Origin: Vibrio tritonius
Lineage (GTDB): Bacteria; Pseudomonadota; Gammaproteobacteria; Enterobacterales; Vibrionaceae
NCBI RefSeq assembly: GCF_001547935.1
Contig: NZ_AP014636.1
Span: forward strand, 682,001-746,000
Direction: 5' to 3'
Length of the DNA: 64,000 nucleotides
Both the position numbers and the translations under genes were made by a program. Below, in pieces: positions 38,074 through 47,551 of the stretch. The notes below the pieces were generated by a model, which was not told the DNA's origin, did no database searches, and saw nothing but the letters and a program-made list of their open reading frames with translations. How positions within the stretch are numbered: position 1 is the stretch's first letter; each line of letters opens with the position of its first letter.

Positions 38074-38964
38074 GTGATAGGACGTGTGCTTCCCTTACTA
38101 TTGGCAACCGCTGCTTTGTTTTCTGTGGTAAGTGCTAATGCTGATGAGAAAAAAGAGCCCGATAATCAAACCCCTACGTATTCGCAAACGGATATGCTCG
38201 ACCGACCTTTGATGGAGCGATATATCCTAGATGAACTCAAATCACTTCGCCAAGATCAGCAAGATCTCGAACGCCGACTCACGGTGCAGATTACAGATAG
38301 AGAATTGGCTGTGGCCGATAAATCAATGAACTATGCCAATGTTACGGTGACGTACTTTTTCTATATCATCGCTGGCGTTGCATCGTTAATTGCCCTGATT
38401 GGTTGGCATTCCTTACGCGAAGTGAAAGTCAATACAACGGAAATGGCCGATAAGCGTTTGAATAAAATTGCACAAGAGTATGAAAAGAAATTTTTGGCAC
38501 TTGAACGAGATTTGAAACGTAAAACGCGCATTATTTCTGACAACAACCGTGAAATTGAAATCATTAATGAGATACATAACTTGTGGCTGAGAGCACAAAG
38601 TATGCAAACTGCGGATCAGCGTATTGAAGTGTATGACGAAATTCTAAAAATTAGACCGGGAGACCTTGAAGCGCTGACTTATAAAGCCGATGCAGTTATG
38701 GCAATAAAAGAGTATCACTGGGCGATGAGCCTATGTAATCGCGTACTTGAGCTGGATGAAAATAATGGGCCAGCACTCTATCAACGTGCATGTGCGTATG
38801 CCCGTTTAGGGGCCGAAGAGCAGGCGATTGAAGATTTGCAACGTGCGGTTGAAACAAGCCCATCCCTTAAGGAAGCAGCAGCAGAAGAGGATGATTTGGA
38901 ATCCTTGTATGGCAACAAAAAATTTGAGGCTTGGCTGCAAGGTGATCCAGAGAAAACTGACTAA
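38074..38964 (+). CDS. Exported membrane protein with TPR repeats
   Basis: The 296-residue protein starts at GTG with GAGGAG upstream. A signal peptide (about residues 1-23, ending ANA) is followed by a polar segment, a membrane helix (about 88-110), a charged coiled-coil region (about 118-165) and two to three TPR-like helices (about 170-275, for example RPGDLEALTYKADAVMAIKEY, NNGPALYQRACAYARLGAEEQA). If the signal is cleaved, the topology puts the TPR part on the cytoplasmic side; an alternative is two spans. I do not recognise a named family. It is divergent from proX2 and may share its control region. Confidence 0.8.
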   Translation: MIGRVLPLLLATAALFSVVSANADEKKEPDNQTPTYSQTDMLDRPLMERYILDELKSLRQDQQDLERRLTVQITDRELAVADKSMNYANVTVTYFFYIIAGVASLIALIGWHSLREVKVNTTEMADKRLNKIAQEYEKKFLALERDLKRKTRIISDNNREIEIINEIHNLWLRAQSMQTADQRIEVYDEILKIRPGDLEALTYKADAVMAIKEYHWAMSLCNRVLELDENNGPALYQRACAYARLGAEEQAIEDLQRAVETSPSLKEAAAEEDDLESLYGNKKFEAWLQGDPEKTD

Positions 38965-39141
38965 TTATCAAGGAATATATGTGCAATTATTCATAACAAA
39001 CTATTATTGTCTTAACGATTAATTTTTATCATTAGACACGTTAGTTGTTTTTCTCCATAAAGCACATGGCAGTTGACCTGCAGGGTGCTTCATTCGCTCA
39101 AATGGCGTGCCTTATATCCATCGTTTTAGTGAGAGATAAGT

Positions 39142-41052
39142 GTGGAAAAAGAATCCAAATTAGACCGTGTTCGTGCTGACTACAATGTTCAATATTGGAG
39201 CCAGGGTTTCTTTGCAATTGATGATAATGGCGAAATGGTCGTGTCGGCAAGACAAGATCAACAACAAGGTACACCTTTAAGTCGCATTGTCGAACAGCTT
39301 CAAGACCAAGGCTTGAACGTACCGGTGTTGGTTCGTTTTCCACAAATTCTGCACCAACGCGTGCACGGTATTTGTGAAGCATTTAATCAAGCGATAAAGG
39401 ATTATGATTATCCCAATCGTTATTTATTGGTTTACCCAATTAAAGTAAACCAACAAAAAGAAGTGGTGGATGAGATCCTCGCAAGCCAAGCTCGTCTAGA
39501 GCACAAGCAATTAGGCTTAGAAGCGGGTAGTAAACCTGAGCTATTAGCTGTACTTGCGATGGCACAACAGGCGAGCTCAGTGATCGTATGTAATGGTTAC
39601 AAAGACCGAGAGTACATTCGTCTTGCTTTGATTGGAGAAAAGCTAGGGCACAAAGTCTTTATCGTTTTAGAAAAAATGTCTGAGCTTGATATTGTGCTTA
39701 GCGAAGCGAAAAGTCTTGGTGTAAAGCCGCGTCTAGGTTTGCGTATTCGTCTCGCTTCACAAGGCGCTGGTAAATGGCAATCCAGTGGTGGTGATAAATC
39801 TAAGTTTGGTTTGTCGGCATCTCAAGTGCTTAACGTTATTGAACGCTTGAAAAAAGAAGATCAACTTGAAACGTTGCAATTGGTTCATTTCCATTTGGGA
39901 TCGCAAATGGCCAATATTCGCGATGTACGTAATGGTGTGAATGAATCAGCACGTTTCTACTGTGAATTACGTGCCCTTGGTGCGTCGATAGCTTATTTCG
40001 ATGTGGGTGGTGGTTTGGCCGTTGACTACGATGGTACGCGTAGTCAATCTTCTAACTCAATGAATTACGGTTTGTTTGAATATGCCCGTAATGTCGTTAG
40101 TACGGTTGGTGATGTGTGTAAACTATACGATCAGCCGATGCCAACCATTATTTCTGAGTCGGGACGTTCTATCACCGCTCATCATGCGGTTTTGATCACA
40201 AACGTCATTGGTGCAGAAGCGTATTCTCCAGAGCCAGTGTCCGAATTGGACAATGAAGAATCTTTGTTGCTGCAAAATATGTGGCGCAGTTGGGAAAACT
40301 TGCACGAAGGTTCTGATGCCCGTGCTTTGATTGAAATATACAACGATACACAAGCGGATTTAGCTGAAGTACACAGTCAATTTGCTACTGGTGTGCTCAA
40401 TCTGGAACAGCGTGCTTGGGCTGAACGTCTAGCACAGCGTATTTATCATGAGCTTAGTCGGCGCATGAACAATAAAAATCGCTTCCACCGTCCAATTTTG
40501 GATGAGCTGCAAGAACGCTTGGCGGATAAGTTCTTTGTTAACTTCTCTTTATTCCAGTCGTTACCGGATGCTTGGGGGATTGACCAAGTGTTCCCAGTGT
40601 TACCGATTTCTGGTTTAGATCAGTTAGAAGATCGCCGCGCCGTGATGTTAGACATCACCTGCGATTCTGATGGTATTGTGGAGCACTATGTTGAGGGACA
40701 GGGAATTGAGAGTACGTTACCTGTTCCACAGTGGCAGCAAGATAAACCTTACCTAATGGGATTTTTCCTAGTAGGCGCATATCAAGAAATTCTGGGTGAT
40801 ATGCATAATCTGTTTGGTGATACCCACAGTGTGGTCGTCAACATTACAGAGCAAGGTGAGCCAGAAATTACGTTTATCAACCAAGGCGATACCGTCGAAG
40901 ATATGATGCGTTATGTACATATAGACGTCGATATGATTCGAGCCAACTATCAACAACTGTTAGAACAGCGTGTTGAGGAAAGCGAGCGTGAAGCGATTCT
41001 GCAAGAACTTGAGCAGGGTCTTTGTGGCTACACTTATTTAGAGGATTTTTAA
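39142..41052 (+). CDS. speA: Biosynthetic arginine decarboxylase
   Basis: The 636-residue PLP enzyme matches SpeA. The PLP Lys is residue 101 in [14 protein letters not shown], followed by [11 protein letters not shown], the glycine-rich [13 protein letters not shown] phosphate site and the Cys region HCDSDG-like [12 protein letters not shown]. It converts arginine to agmatine. The start is GTG at 39142, with GAGAGATAAG upstream. It abuts speB with no gap, forming a two-gene putrescine pathway. Confidence 0.96.
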   Translation: MEKESKLDRVRADYNVQYWSQGFFAIDDNGEMVVSARQDQQQGTPLSRIVEQLQDQGLNVPVLVRFPQILHQRVHGICEAFNQAIKDYDYPNRYLLVYPIKVNQQKEVVDEILASQARLEHKQLGLEAGSKPELLAVLAMAQQASSVIVCNGYKDREYIRLALIGEKLGHKVFIVLEKMSELDIVLSEAKSLGVKPRLGLRIRLASQGAGKWQSSGGDKSKFGLSASQVLNVIERLKKEDQLETLQLVHFHLGSQMANIRDVRNGVNESARFYCELRALGASIAYFDVGGGLAVDYDGTRSQSSNSMNYGLFEYARNVVSTVGDVCKLYDQPMPTIISESGRSITAHHAVLITNVIGAEAYSPEPVSELDNEESLLLQNMWRSWENLHEGSDARALIEIYNDTQADLAEVHSQFATGVLNLEQRAWAERLAQRIYHELSRRMNNKNRFHRPILDELQERLADKFFVNFSLFQSLPDAWGIDQVFPVLPISGLDQLEDRRAVMLDITCDSDGIVEHYVEGQGIESTLPVPQWQQDKPYLMGFFLVGAYQEILGDMHNLFGDTHSVVVNITEQGEPEITFINQGDTVEDMMRYVHIDVDMIRANYQQLLEQRVEESEREAILQELEQGLCGYTYLEDF

Positions 41053-41997
41053 ATGAATGATTTGTTTACGAAAACTGATTATTCACTTTATTCAAATGCA
41101 ATGACCTTTGTGCGTCGTCCTTACGTGAGAGATCCGATTGACGTTGAAGCCGATGTAGTCGTGCTGGGTGTGCCATTAGATATGGCCACTTCAGGCCGTC
41201 CCGGTGCACGCATGGGGCCCGATGCCATTCGTAAAGCATCGGTTAATCTTGCTTGGGAAAGTAAAAAATTCCCTTGGGATTTCAGTTTGTTTGATCGTAT
41301 TGATGTGATCGACAGCGGTGACTTAGTGTTCGATTGTGGTGACGCAGAAGATTTTACTTACCGCTTGGAAGCGGCTGCGGGTGAAATCATAAAGTCGGGT
41401 AAAACCCTATTGGCTTTAGGTGGCGATCACTTTATTACGTTACCGATTTTGCGTGCTCATGCGAAGCATTTTGGTGAAATGGCATTGGTGCATTTTGATG
41501 CTCATACCGATACTTACCCTAGTGGCAGTGCGTATGACCACGGCACGATGTTTTATCATGCGCCAAAAGAAGGTTTGATTTCGGCAAAACATTCGATTCA
41601 AATCGGTATTCGTACTGAATACAAAGCGGAAAATCATGGTTTTAATGTGATTAATGCGATGGAAGCGAACGATTTGACCGCTGAAGAGATTGTGGCGCAG
41701 ATCAAAGCGGTAGTCGGGGAGCGTCCGGTCTATTTCACCTTTGATATTGACTGTCTCGACCCGGCTTTTGCACCGGGAACGGGTACACCAGTCTGTGGCG
41801 GTATGACATCGGATAAAGTGTTGAAAATCATTCGTCAACTGCAAGACATCAATATCGTTGGTATGGATGTAGTTGAAGTGTCTCCACCTTACGATCAAAG
41901 TGAAGTGACCGCACTAGCAGGGGCCACGATTGCACTTGAACTGCTCTATGCTTGGGCAGCAAATCGCCCAGAAAAAGACGCTGAACAAGGCGCATAA
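41053..41997 (+). CDS. speB: Agmatinase
   Basis: The 314-residue protein is a ureohydrolase with the binuclear Mn motifs [18 protein letters not shown] and [17 protein letters not shown]. It converts agmatine to putrescine and urea, using the product of SpeA. The ATG follows the speA stop directly. Guanidinobutyrase or proclavaminate amidinohydrolase are family alternatives, but the adjacent speA makes agmatinase very likely. Confidence 0.95.
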   Translation: MNDLFTKTDYSLYSNAMTFVRRPYVRDPIDVEADVVVLGVPLDMATSGRPGARMGPDAIRKASVNLAWESKKFPWDFSLFDRIDVIDSGDLVFDCGDAEDFTYRLEAAAGEIIKSGKTLLALGGDHFITLPILRAHAKHFGEMALVHFDAHTDTYPSGSAYDHGTMFYHAPKEGLISAKHSIQIGIRTEYKAENHGFNVINAMEANDLTAEEIVAQIKAVVGERPVYFTFDIDCLDPAFAPGTGTPVCGGMTSDKVLKIIRQLQDINIVGMDVVEVSPPYDQSEVTALAGATIALELLYAWAANRPEKDAEQGA

Positions 41998-42017
41998 GCC
42001 TCACTTCGTAAAAATAA

Positions 42018-42055
42018 ATAATCGGCCTCATATACTAATGAGGCCGATTTTTTTA
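42018..42055 (+). terminator. Terminator of speAB
   Basis: Arms ATCGGCCTCAT (42021-42031) and ATGAGGCCGAT (42038-42048), with a six-base loop and a T run. Confidence 0.95.
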
Positions 42056-42102
42056 TGTCTAAGCCTACGAGGTCCGGTTGTCGGACATGAGGGTGATCGC
42101 CG

Positions 42103-42342
42103 AAAATCACAGCGTGCTCGATCTGGTCTACGGGCTGACGATGGTCACTCAAAATCACAGCGTGCTCGGTCTGGTTCACGGGCTGACGATGGTCACTCAA
42201 AATCACAGCGTGATCGGTCTGGTCCACGGGCTGATGATGGTCACTCAAAATCACAGCGTGTTCGATCTGGTTCACGGGCTGATGATGGTCACCCAAAATC
42301 GCAGCGTGTTCGATCTGGTCCTCCCCCCTTGGTTTTAAGGGG
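42103..42342. repeat. 48-bp tandem repeat (five units)
   Basis: Units start at 42103, 42151, 42199, 42247 and 42295, each beginning AAAATCACAGCGTG or a close variant and containing GGTCTGGTTCACGGGCTG with a terminal GATGGTCACTC. The spacing is exactly 48 bp, a multiple of three, so every frame is open and gives a 16-residue repeat, but no ribosome site or family supports translation. The last unit leads directly into the first 546-bp unit. Confidence 0.95.
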
Positions 42343-44545
42343 GGAGTTAGAGGGGGGATCATGCGCATGAGCCTGCGTTTTTCTCCTAACTAAATGAATT
42401 TACTACAAATTTATCTATATGGGTTTGGTCTGGCTCCAGCCTATCCAAATCATTTGTCGCTGTTTTTTTACAGGGCTGGGTAGTTTTGCGCACAAGCCTG
42501 AAAATATTGAAAATTGCCAGATTAAAATGCTAAAAATTCATTTAATACAATGAGTTAATCGCGCTCTGGCTCCCTCCCCAGCCCTCCCTCTAAAGAAGGA
42601 GGGGGCCAGATCGAGCTTGTTGATACCAATGCGCTCGAGCCGGTGGTTGTATTTTATTGTTGAAAATTAGTGGATTATGAAAAAATCACGGCGAACTCGA
42701 TTAAAGAAGCAGGGGCCAGATCGAGCTTGTTGGTACCAATGCGCTTGAGCCCGTGGTGATGCGTTTTTGAACAAATTAATGGATTACCACCAAAAATCAC
42801 AGCGAAGTCGGTCTGATTCTCGGACTAACGATGGTCACCCAAAATCGCAGCGTGTTCGATCTGGTCCTCCCCCCTTGGTTTTAAGGGGGGAGTTAGAGGG
42901 GGGATCATGCGCATGAGCCTGCGTTTTTCTCCTAACTAAATGAATTTACTACAAATTTATCTATATGGGTTTGGTCTGGCTCCAGCCTATCCAAATCATT
43001 TGTCGCTGTTTTTTTACAGGGCTGGGTAGTTTTGCGCACAAGCCTGAAAATATTGAAAATTGCCAGATTAAAATGCTAAAAATTCATTTAATACAATGAG
43101 TTAATCGCGCTCTGGCTCCCTCCCCAGCCCTCCCTCTAAAGAAGGAGGGGGCCAGATCGAGCTTGTTGATACCAATGCGCTCGAGCCGGTGGTTGTATTT
43201 TATTGTTGAAAATTAGTGGATTATGAAAAAATCACGGCGAACTCGATTAAAGAAGCAGGGGCCAGATCGAGCTTGTTGGTACCAATGCGCTTGAGCCCGT
43301 GGTGATGCGTTTTTGAACAAATTAATGGATTACCACCAAAAATCACAGCGAAGTCGGTCTGATTCTCGGACTAACGATGGTCACCCAAAATCGCAGCGTG
43401 CTCGGTCTGGTCCTCTCCCCTTGGTTTTAAGGGGGGAGTTAGAGGGGGGATCATGCGCAGGAGCCTGCGTTTTCCTCCTAACTAAATGAATTTACTACAA
43501 ATTTATCTATATGGGTTTGGTCTGGCTCCAGCCTATCCAAATCATTTGTCGCTGTTTTTTTACAGGGCTGGGTAGTTTTGCGCACAAGCCTGAAAATATT
43601 GAAAATTGCCAGATTAAAATGCTAAAAATTCATTTAATACAATGAGTTAATCGCGCGCTAGCTCCCTCCCCAGCCCTCCCTCTAAAGAAGGAGGGGGCCA
43701 GATCGAGCTTGCTGGTACCAATGCGCTCGAGCCGATGGTTATATTTTATTGCTGAGAATTAGTGGGTGATGAAAAAATCACGGCGAACTCGATTAAAGAA
43801 GCAGGGGCCAGATCGAGCTTGTTGGTACTAATGCGCTTGAGCCCGTGGTAATGTTTTTTTGAACAAATTAATGGATTACCACCAAAAATCACAGTGAAGT
43901 CGGTCTTATTCTCGGACTAACGATGGTCACCCAAAATCGCAGCGTGCTCGGTCTGGTCCTCCCCCCTTGGTTTTAAGGGGGGAGTTAGAGGGGGGATAAT
44001 GCGCAGGAGCCTGCGTTTTTCTCGTAATCCAATGAATTTAATGAAAATTAATGGATTACCACCAAAAATCACGACGAACTCGGTCTGGTTCGCGGACTAA
44101 CGATGGTCACCCAAATTCACGGCGTGCTCGGTCTGGTCCTCCCCCCTTGGTTTTAAGGGGGGAGTTAGAGGGGGGATCATGCGCAGGAGTCTGCGTTTTT
44201 CTCCTAATTCACTGAATTAAATAAAAATTTATCTAAATGGCTTTGGTTTATCTCCAGCTTGACCAAATCATTTACCGGTGTTTTTTTACAGGGCTGGGTA
44301 GTTTTGCGCACAAGCCTGAAAATATTGAAAATTGACAAGTAAAATGAGAAAAAATCAGTGAATACAATAAGTTAATCGCGCGCTGGCTCCCTCCCCAGCC
44401 CTCCCTCTAAAGAAGGAGGGGGCCAGATCGAGCTTGTTGATACCAATGCGCTCGAGCCGGTGGTTGTATTTTATTGTTGAAAATTAGTGGATTATGAAAA
44501 AATCACGGCGAACTCGATTAAAGAAGCAGGGGCCAGATCGAGCTT
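42295..44545. repeat. 546-bp tandem repeat array (three full units, a 180-bp deleted unit, a partial unit)
   Basis: Equivalent points (AAAATCGCAGCG) lie at 42295, 42841, 43387 and 43933, exactly 546 bp apart, and the next (AAATTCACGGCG) lies at 44113 only 180 bp on. The first two units are almost identical; later ones have diverged. Each full unit holds a G/C-rich hairpin (CTCCCCCCTT/AAGGGGGGAG), a second palindrome (CCCTCC/GGAGGG region), a CAGCCTATCC-type spacer, two copies of GCCAGATCGAGCTTGTTG about 110 bp apart and two diverged 48-bp units (for example 42793 and 42841). No ORF of note. The array stops 14 bp before the 3' end of the Lrp gene. Confidence 0.95.
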
Positions 44546-44558
44546 ACTGATATTAATG

Positions 44559-45026
44559 CTACTCCCGTGTTGGAATGCTTAGGCTTTTGATGGGTTGGTC
44601 TATGACGACATTGGTTGTCACTCGTTTTATTTGGGGGAACTGGTCCATCAAAGATTGGATAAAGCCATCGTACGCTTTGGTTGTTTTTGCGGTAACTACC
44701 AACATCACGTCAATATTGCCTGTGACATAAAAGAGTTGCTGAACACAGGTTTGCTCATTAGCCCAACGAGTTAATTCTTTTAAAACCGTGTAGTTATCTC
44801 GCTCGATTTCAAGGCTGGCGAGAAATGACATCGGGTGTATGCTCGCTTCATGGGCGACGATGGTAACTTCTTGCTCAATGATATTCTCATCGCGTAACCG
44901 CTTTATTCGTCGTTGTACCGCAGATGACGACAAACCAACTTGCTCTGCTATAGATTCACTAGATAGTCGGCAATGCTGCTGAAGTAATTCAAGTATATGG
45001 CGATCAAACGCATCCAATGGGATCAT
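44559..45026 (-). CDS. Lrp/AsnC-family transcriptional regulator
   Basis: The 155-residue protein has the AsnC helix-turn-helix (about residues 5-60, LDAFDRHILELLQQHCRLSSESIAEQ..., SSSAVQRRIKRLRDENII) and a C-terminal RAM ligand domain (about 70-150). The start at 45026 (MIPLDAFDR) is chosen because AAGGA lies five bases upstream; an ORF reading 21 codons longer has no ribosome site. It is divergent from the PLP lyase gene, the arrangement of mdeR-mdeA in Pseudomonas, and probably regulates it. The ligand is probably an amino acid. Confidence 0.9.
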   Translation of the reverse strand: MIPLDAFDRHILELLQQHCRLSSESIAEQVGLSSSAVQRRIKRLRDENIIEQEVTIVAHEASIHPMSFLASLEIERDNYTVLKELTRWANEQTCVQQLFYVTGNIDVMLVVTAKTTKAYDGFIQSLMDQFPQIKRVTTNVVIDQPIKSLSIPTRE

Positions 45027-45258
45027 AAGTTCCTTTTTCTTATCAATACAGGTGTAAATACCGCCGCAATATAACGACTCATGGAGCACTATCTTGGTGA
45101 TTTGTGCGTTAAAGTGGTGCAGTGCTGAATTTTATGCACCGCAAAGGAATAAACGCCGCAAAATAGGCAACGCCAGACGGTAGGTTGCAGGGTTTTATCC
45201 TAAGGCATAACGCACACTAGACGCTGAACATACTAAGCTTTTTTGTTGAGGACAAGAG

Positions 45259-46470
45259 ATGTCAGCGAAATCCAATCGTTATACGCCCGAAACAGCGGCA
45301 GTTCGTGCTTTTGTGGACCCTGAAATGGGAACACAGGCGATATCACCTTCGATGGTGATGTCGGTTAATCACTGTTTCGACCCACAGCAAGGGGCGTTTT
45401 CGGCGCAAGGGTTAGAAGATTTATCAGAAGCGCCATACCTGTATGCAGGGTGGAGCAATCCAACGGTTGACCAACTAGAGCAGCGCCTTGCTCATTTAGA
45501 AGGAGCAGAAGCGTGCTTGACTACAGCGACTGGCATGGCTGCCATTGCGGGGCTTTTTCTCTCTTTGCTCAAGCAGGGAGACCACCTCATCATTAGTGAT
45601 GTTTGCTATGCGGGCGTGTATGAATTTGCCACGCAAGTTTTACCCGATTACGGGATAGATGTAACGGCAGTCGATACCAGTGACATAACCCAAGTGCTCA
45701 GCGAAGTGCGAAAAAACACCAAATTGGTGCATATTGAAACGCCAAGCAACCCATTATTAACCCTTACCGATATAAAAGCACTCGCCAGCGAGCTTAAAAA
45801 GAATGGCACACTATTAAGTGTGGATGCCACATTCTCAACTCCGGTGATCACAAAACCACTGGTATTAGGTGCCGATTTTGTCGTCCACTCTTTAACCAAA
45901 TTTATTAACGGTCATGGCGACGTTTTGGGCGGTGCAATATTGGGGAGTAAATCACATTTAAACCAAGTGAGAGCAAGGGCCGGAGTTTATCTAGGTGCGA
46001 CACTTTCTGCCCAAAGTGCGTGGCTAATTATGCGCGGAATGGAAACACTTTACCCGCGTATGAAAACACTGTGCAGTAGCGCTTTGTCCCTCGCAACATG
46101 GCTAGAACATCATCCACGAGTAAAGCGTGTTTTGTATCCTGGGCTTGCGTCACATCACCAATTTGAACTTGCACAGCAACAGATGGCAATTTTTGGCGGC
46201 ATTATTGCATTCCAAGTAGATGACATAGATTTGATTCAACAGCGTTTTGTTAATGAATCACACGTTTTTTACTACGCGTTCTCAATTGGACATCAACGTA
46301 GCTTGGCTGTAGCGATGAAAACCGACGAGTTAGATCAGTCCACTTATCATTTCACCGAAGAAAAACGCGCCGCATTTCGAGCATTTGCTGGAGATGGGGT
46401 GATTCGCCTTTCTATTGGTTTAGAGGCTACGGAAGATTTACAGCAGGAACTTGAACACTTATTACGCTAA
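45259..46470 (+). CDS. PLP-dependent enzyme of the cystathionine gamma-synthase/methionine gamma-lyase superfamily
   Basis: The 403-residue protein shows the trans-sulfuration fold motifs: YLYAGWSNPTVDQLEQRLAHLEGAEACLTTATGMAA, DVCYAGVYEF (with the conserved Tyr), ETPSNPLL, VDATFSTP and the PLP Lys in HSLTKFINGHGDVLGG. The Cys found in methionine gamma-lyases after that Tyr (YGCTHAF) is not present here (YAGVYEF), so simple MGL activity is doubtful. The neighbours are a divergent Lrp regulator and an amino acid ABC transporter, which favours amino acid breakdown over methionine synthesis. The substrate is unresolved. Confidence 0.85.
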   Translation: MSAKSNRYTPETAAVRAFVDPEMGTQAISPSMVMSVNHCFDPQQGAFSAQGLEDLSEAPYLYAGWSNPTVDQLEQRLAHLEGAEACLTTATGMAAIAGLFLSLLKQGDHLIISDVCYAGVYEFATQVLPDYGIDVTAVDTSDITQVLSEVRKNTKLVHIETPSNPLLTLTDIKALASELKKNGTLLSVDATFSTPVITKPLVLGADFVVHSLTKFINGHGDVLGGAILGSKSHLNQVRARAGVYLGATLSAQSAWLIMRGMETLYPRMKTLCSSALSLATWLEHHPRVKRVLYPGLASHHQFELAQQQMAIFGGIIAFQVDDIDLIQQRFVNESHVFYYAFSIGHQRSLAVAMKTDELDQSTYHFTEEKRAAFRAFAGDGVIRLSIGLEATEDLQQELEHLLR

Positions 46471-46670
46471 TATGTGTGTTTATTTGCATATGATGAGCTA
46501 GAAATAAAGCACTAATGCAAACAAAGTGTTGAAAAACGATGATAAATTCGCGCATTATCTGTAGTGCGCCTGTGTCTGGCGTTTATCACTTGATAAACGT
46601 CATTCCATCGCGTTTCGTGATAGGAAGAACGATAGCAATAAAATGCAAAACAAAATAAATAAGGGATAAT

Positions 46671-47480
46671 ATGAAAAAGTTTGTTAAGTCGACTGTAGCG
46701 AGTCTGGTTTTTGCTTGTGCTGCATTAAGTACCACTCAAGCTTCTGCTGCCACTTCAACTCTTGAAAGCGTGTTGAATGCGGGTGAACTAAAAGTGTGTT
46801 TTGATGCAGGTTATATGCCTTTCGAAATGAAATCAAAAGACGGTCGTTTTATTGGTTTTGATATCGATTTGGCAAAACACATGGCACGTTCCATCGGTGT
46901 GAAATATGAGCCAGTTAACACGGCGTGGGATGGTATCATTCCAGCTTTGCAGACAGGCAAATGTGACATCATCATGGCCGGTATGACCATCACTCCAGAA
47001 CGTAACCTTAAGGTGAATTTTGCCCAACCTTATATCGTGATTGGTCAATCAATCATTCTATCGAAAAAGCTAGAAGGCAAAATTAAAAGCTACAAAGACT
47101 TAAATGATCCAAAATACACCATCGCAACAAAACTAGGTACTACGGGCGCAGAAGCGACTAAGAAATACCTACCTAAGGCGAAGTTAGACCTTTACGACAC
47201 AGAAGTAGACTCAGTGCTACAGGTAACTAACGGTAAAGCGGACGCTTTCATCTACGACTTCCCTTATAACGCCATCTATGCCGCACAGCACAAAGGTCAA
47301 ATTGAACACCTAAGTAAGCCGTTTACTTATGAACCTTTAGGTTGGGCTGTTCGTCAAGACGATCCTAATTTCCTTAACTTCTTGAATAACTATTTACGCC
47401 AAATTCAAGGGGATGGCACTTATGACCGTCTGTATGACAAATGGTTTAAATCAGACAGTTGGTTGAAAAACGTTCAGTAA
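46671..47480 (+). CDS. Amino acid ABC transporter substrate-binding protein
   Basis: The 269-residue periplasmic protein has a signal peptide (about residues 1-26, ending ASA) and the family 3 solute-binding pattern (LKVCFDAGYMPFEMKSKDGRFIGFDIDLAKHMA, WDGIIPALQTGKCDIIMAGMTITPERN). The Asp/Arg ligand residues expected for alpha-amino acids are in FDIDLA and TPERN. It leads an SBP-permease-ATPase operon. A hairpin after it may reduce downstream expression. Confidence 0.93.
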   Translation: MKKFVKSTVASLVFACAALSTTQASAATSTLESVLNAGELKVCFDAGYMPFEMKSKDGRFIGFDIDLAKHMARSIGVKYEPVNTAWDGIIPALQTGKCDIIMAGMTITPERNLKVNFAQPYIVIGQSIILSKKLEGKIKSYKDLNDPKYTIATKLGTTGAEATKKYLPKAKLDLYDTEVDSVLQVTNGKADAFIYDFPYNAIYAAQHKGQIEHLSKPFTYEPLGWAVRQDDPNFLNFLNNYLRQIQGDGTYDRLYDKWFKSDSWLKNVQ

Positions 47481-47498
47481 GAACTTCGCTTCGATCAT

Positions 47499-47525
47499 TA
47501 GGGCAAGCAAGCTTGCCCTATTTTA
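47499..47525 (+). terminator. Intercistronic attenuator hairpin
   Basis: Arms TAGGGCAAGC and GCTTGCCCTA are followed by TTTTACCC. The position between the binding-protein and permease genes fits partial termination, which gives excess binding protein. Confidence 0.75.
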
Positions 47526-47551
47526 CCCAAAATAAGAAAGAGAACAGAGTG

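Noticed and set aside
41930..42370. 146-residue ORF with repeated KSQRARSG-type units on the + strand, and counterparts in other frames
   Set aside because: It starts inside speB, runs through the speAB terminator, and the repeat arises from the 48-bp minisatellite, whose length makes all frames open. No ribosome site supports it.
42103..44545. Possible CRISPR array
   Set aside because: Repeat units are directly adjacent or 546 bp long and the intervening parts are themselves repeated; there are no short unique spacers and no cas genes.
42295..44545. Possible integron cassette array
   Set aside because: No attC-type inverse core and core pairs, no integrase and no cassette ORFs were seen.
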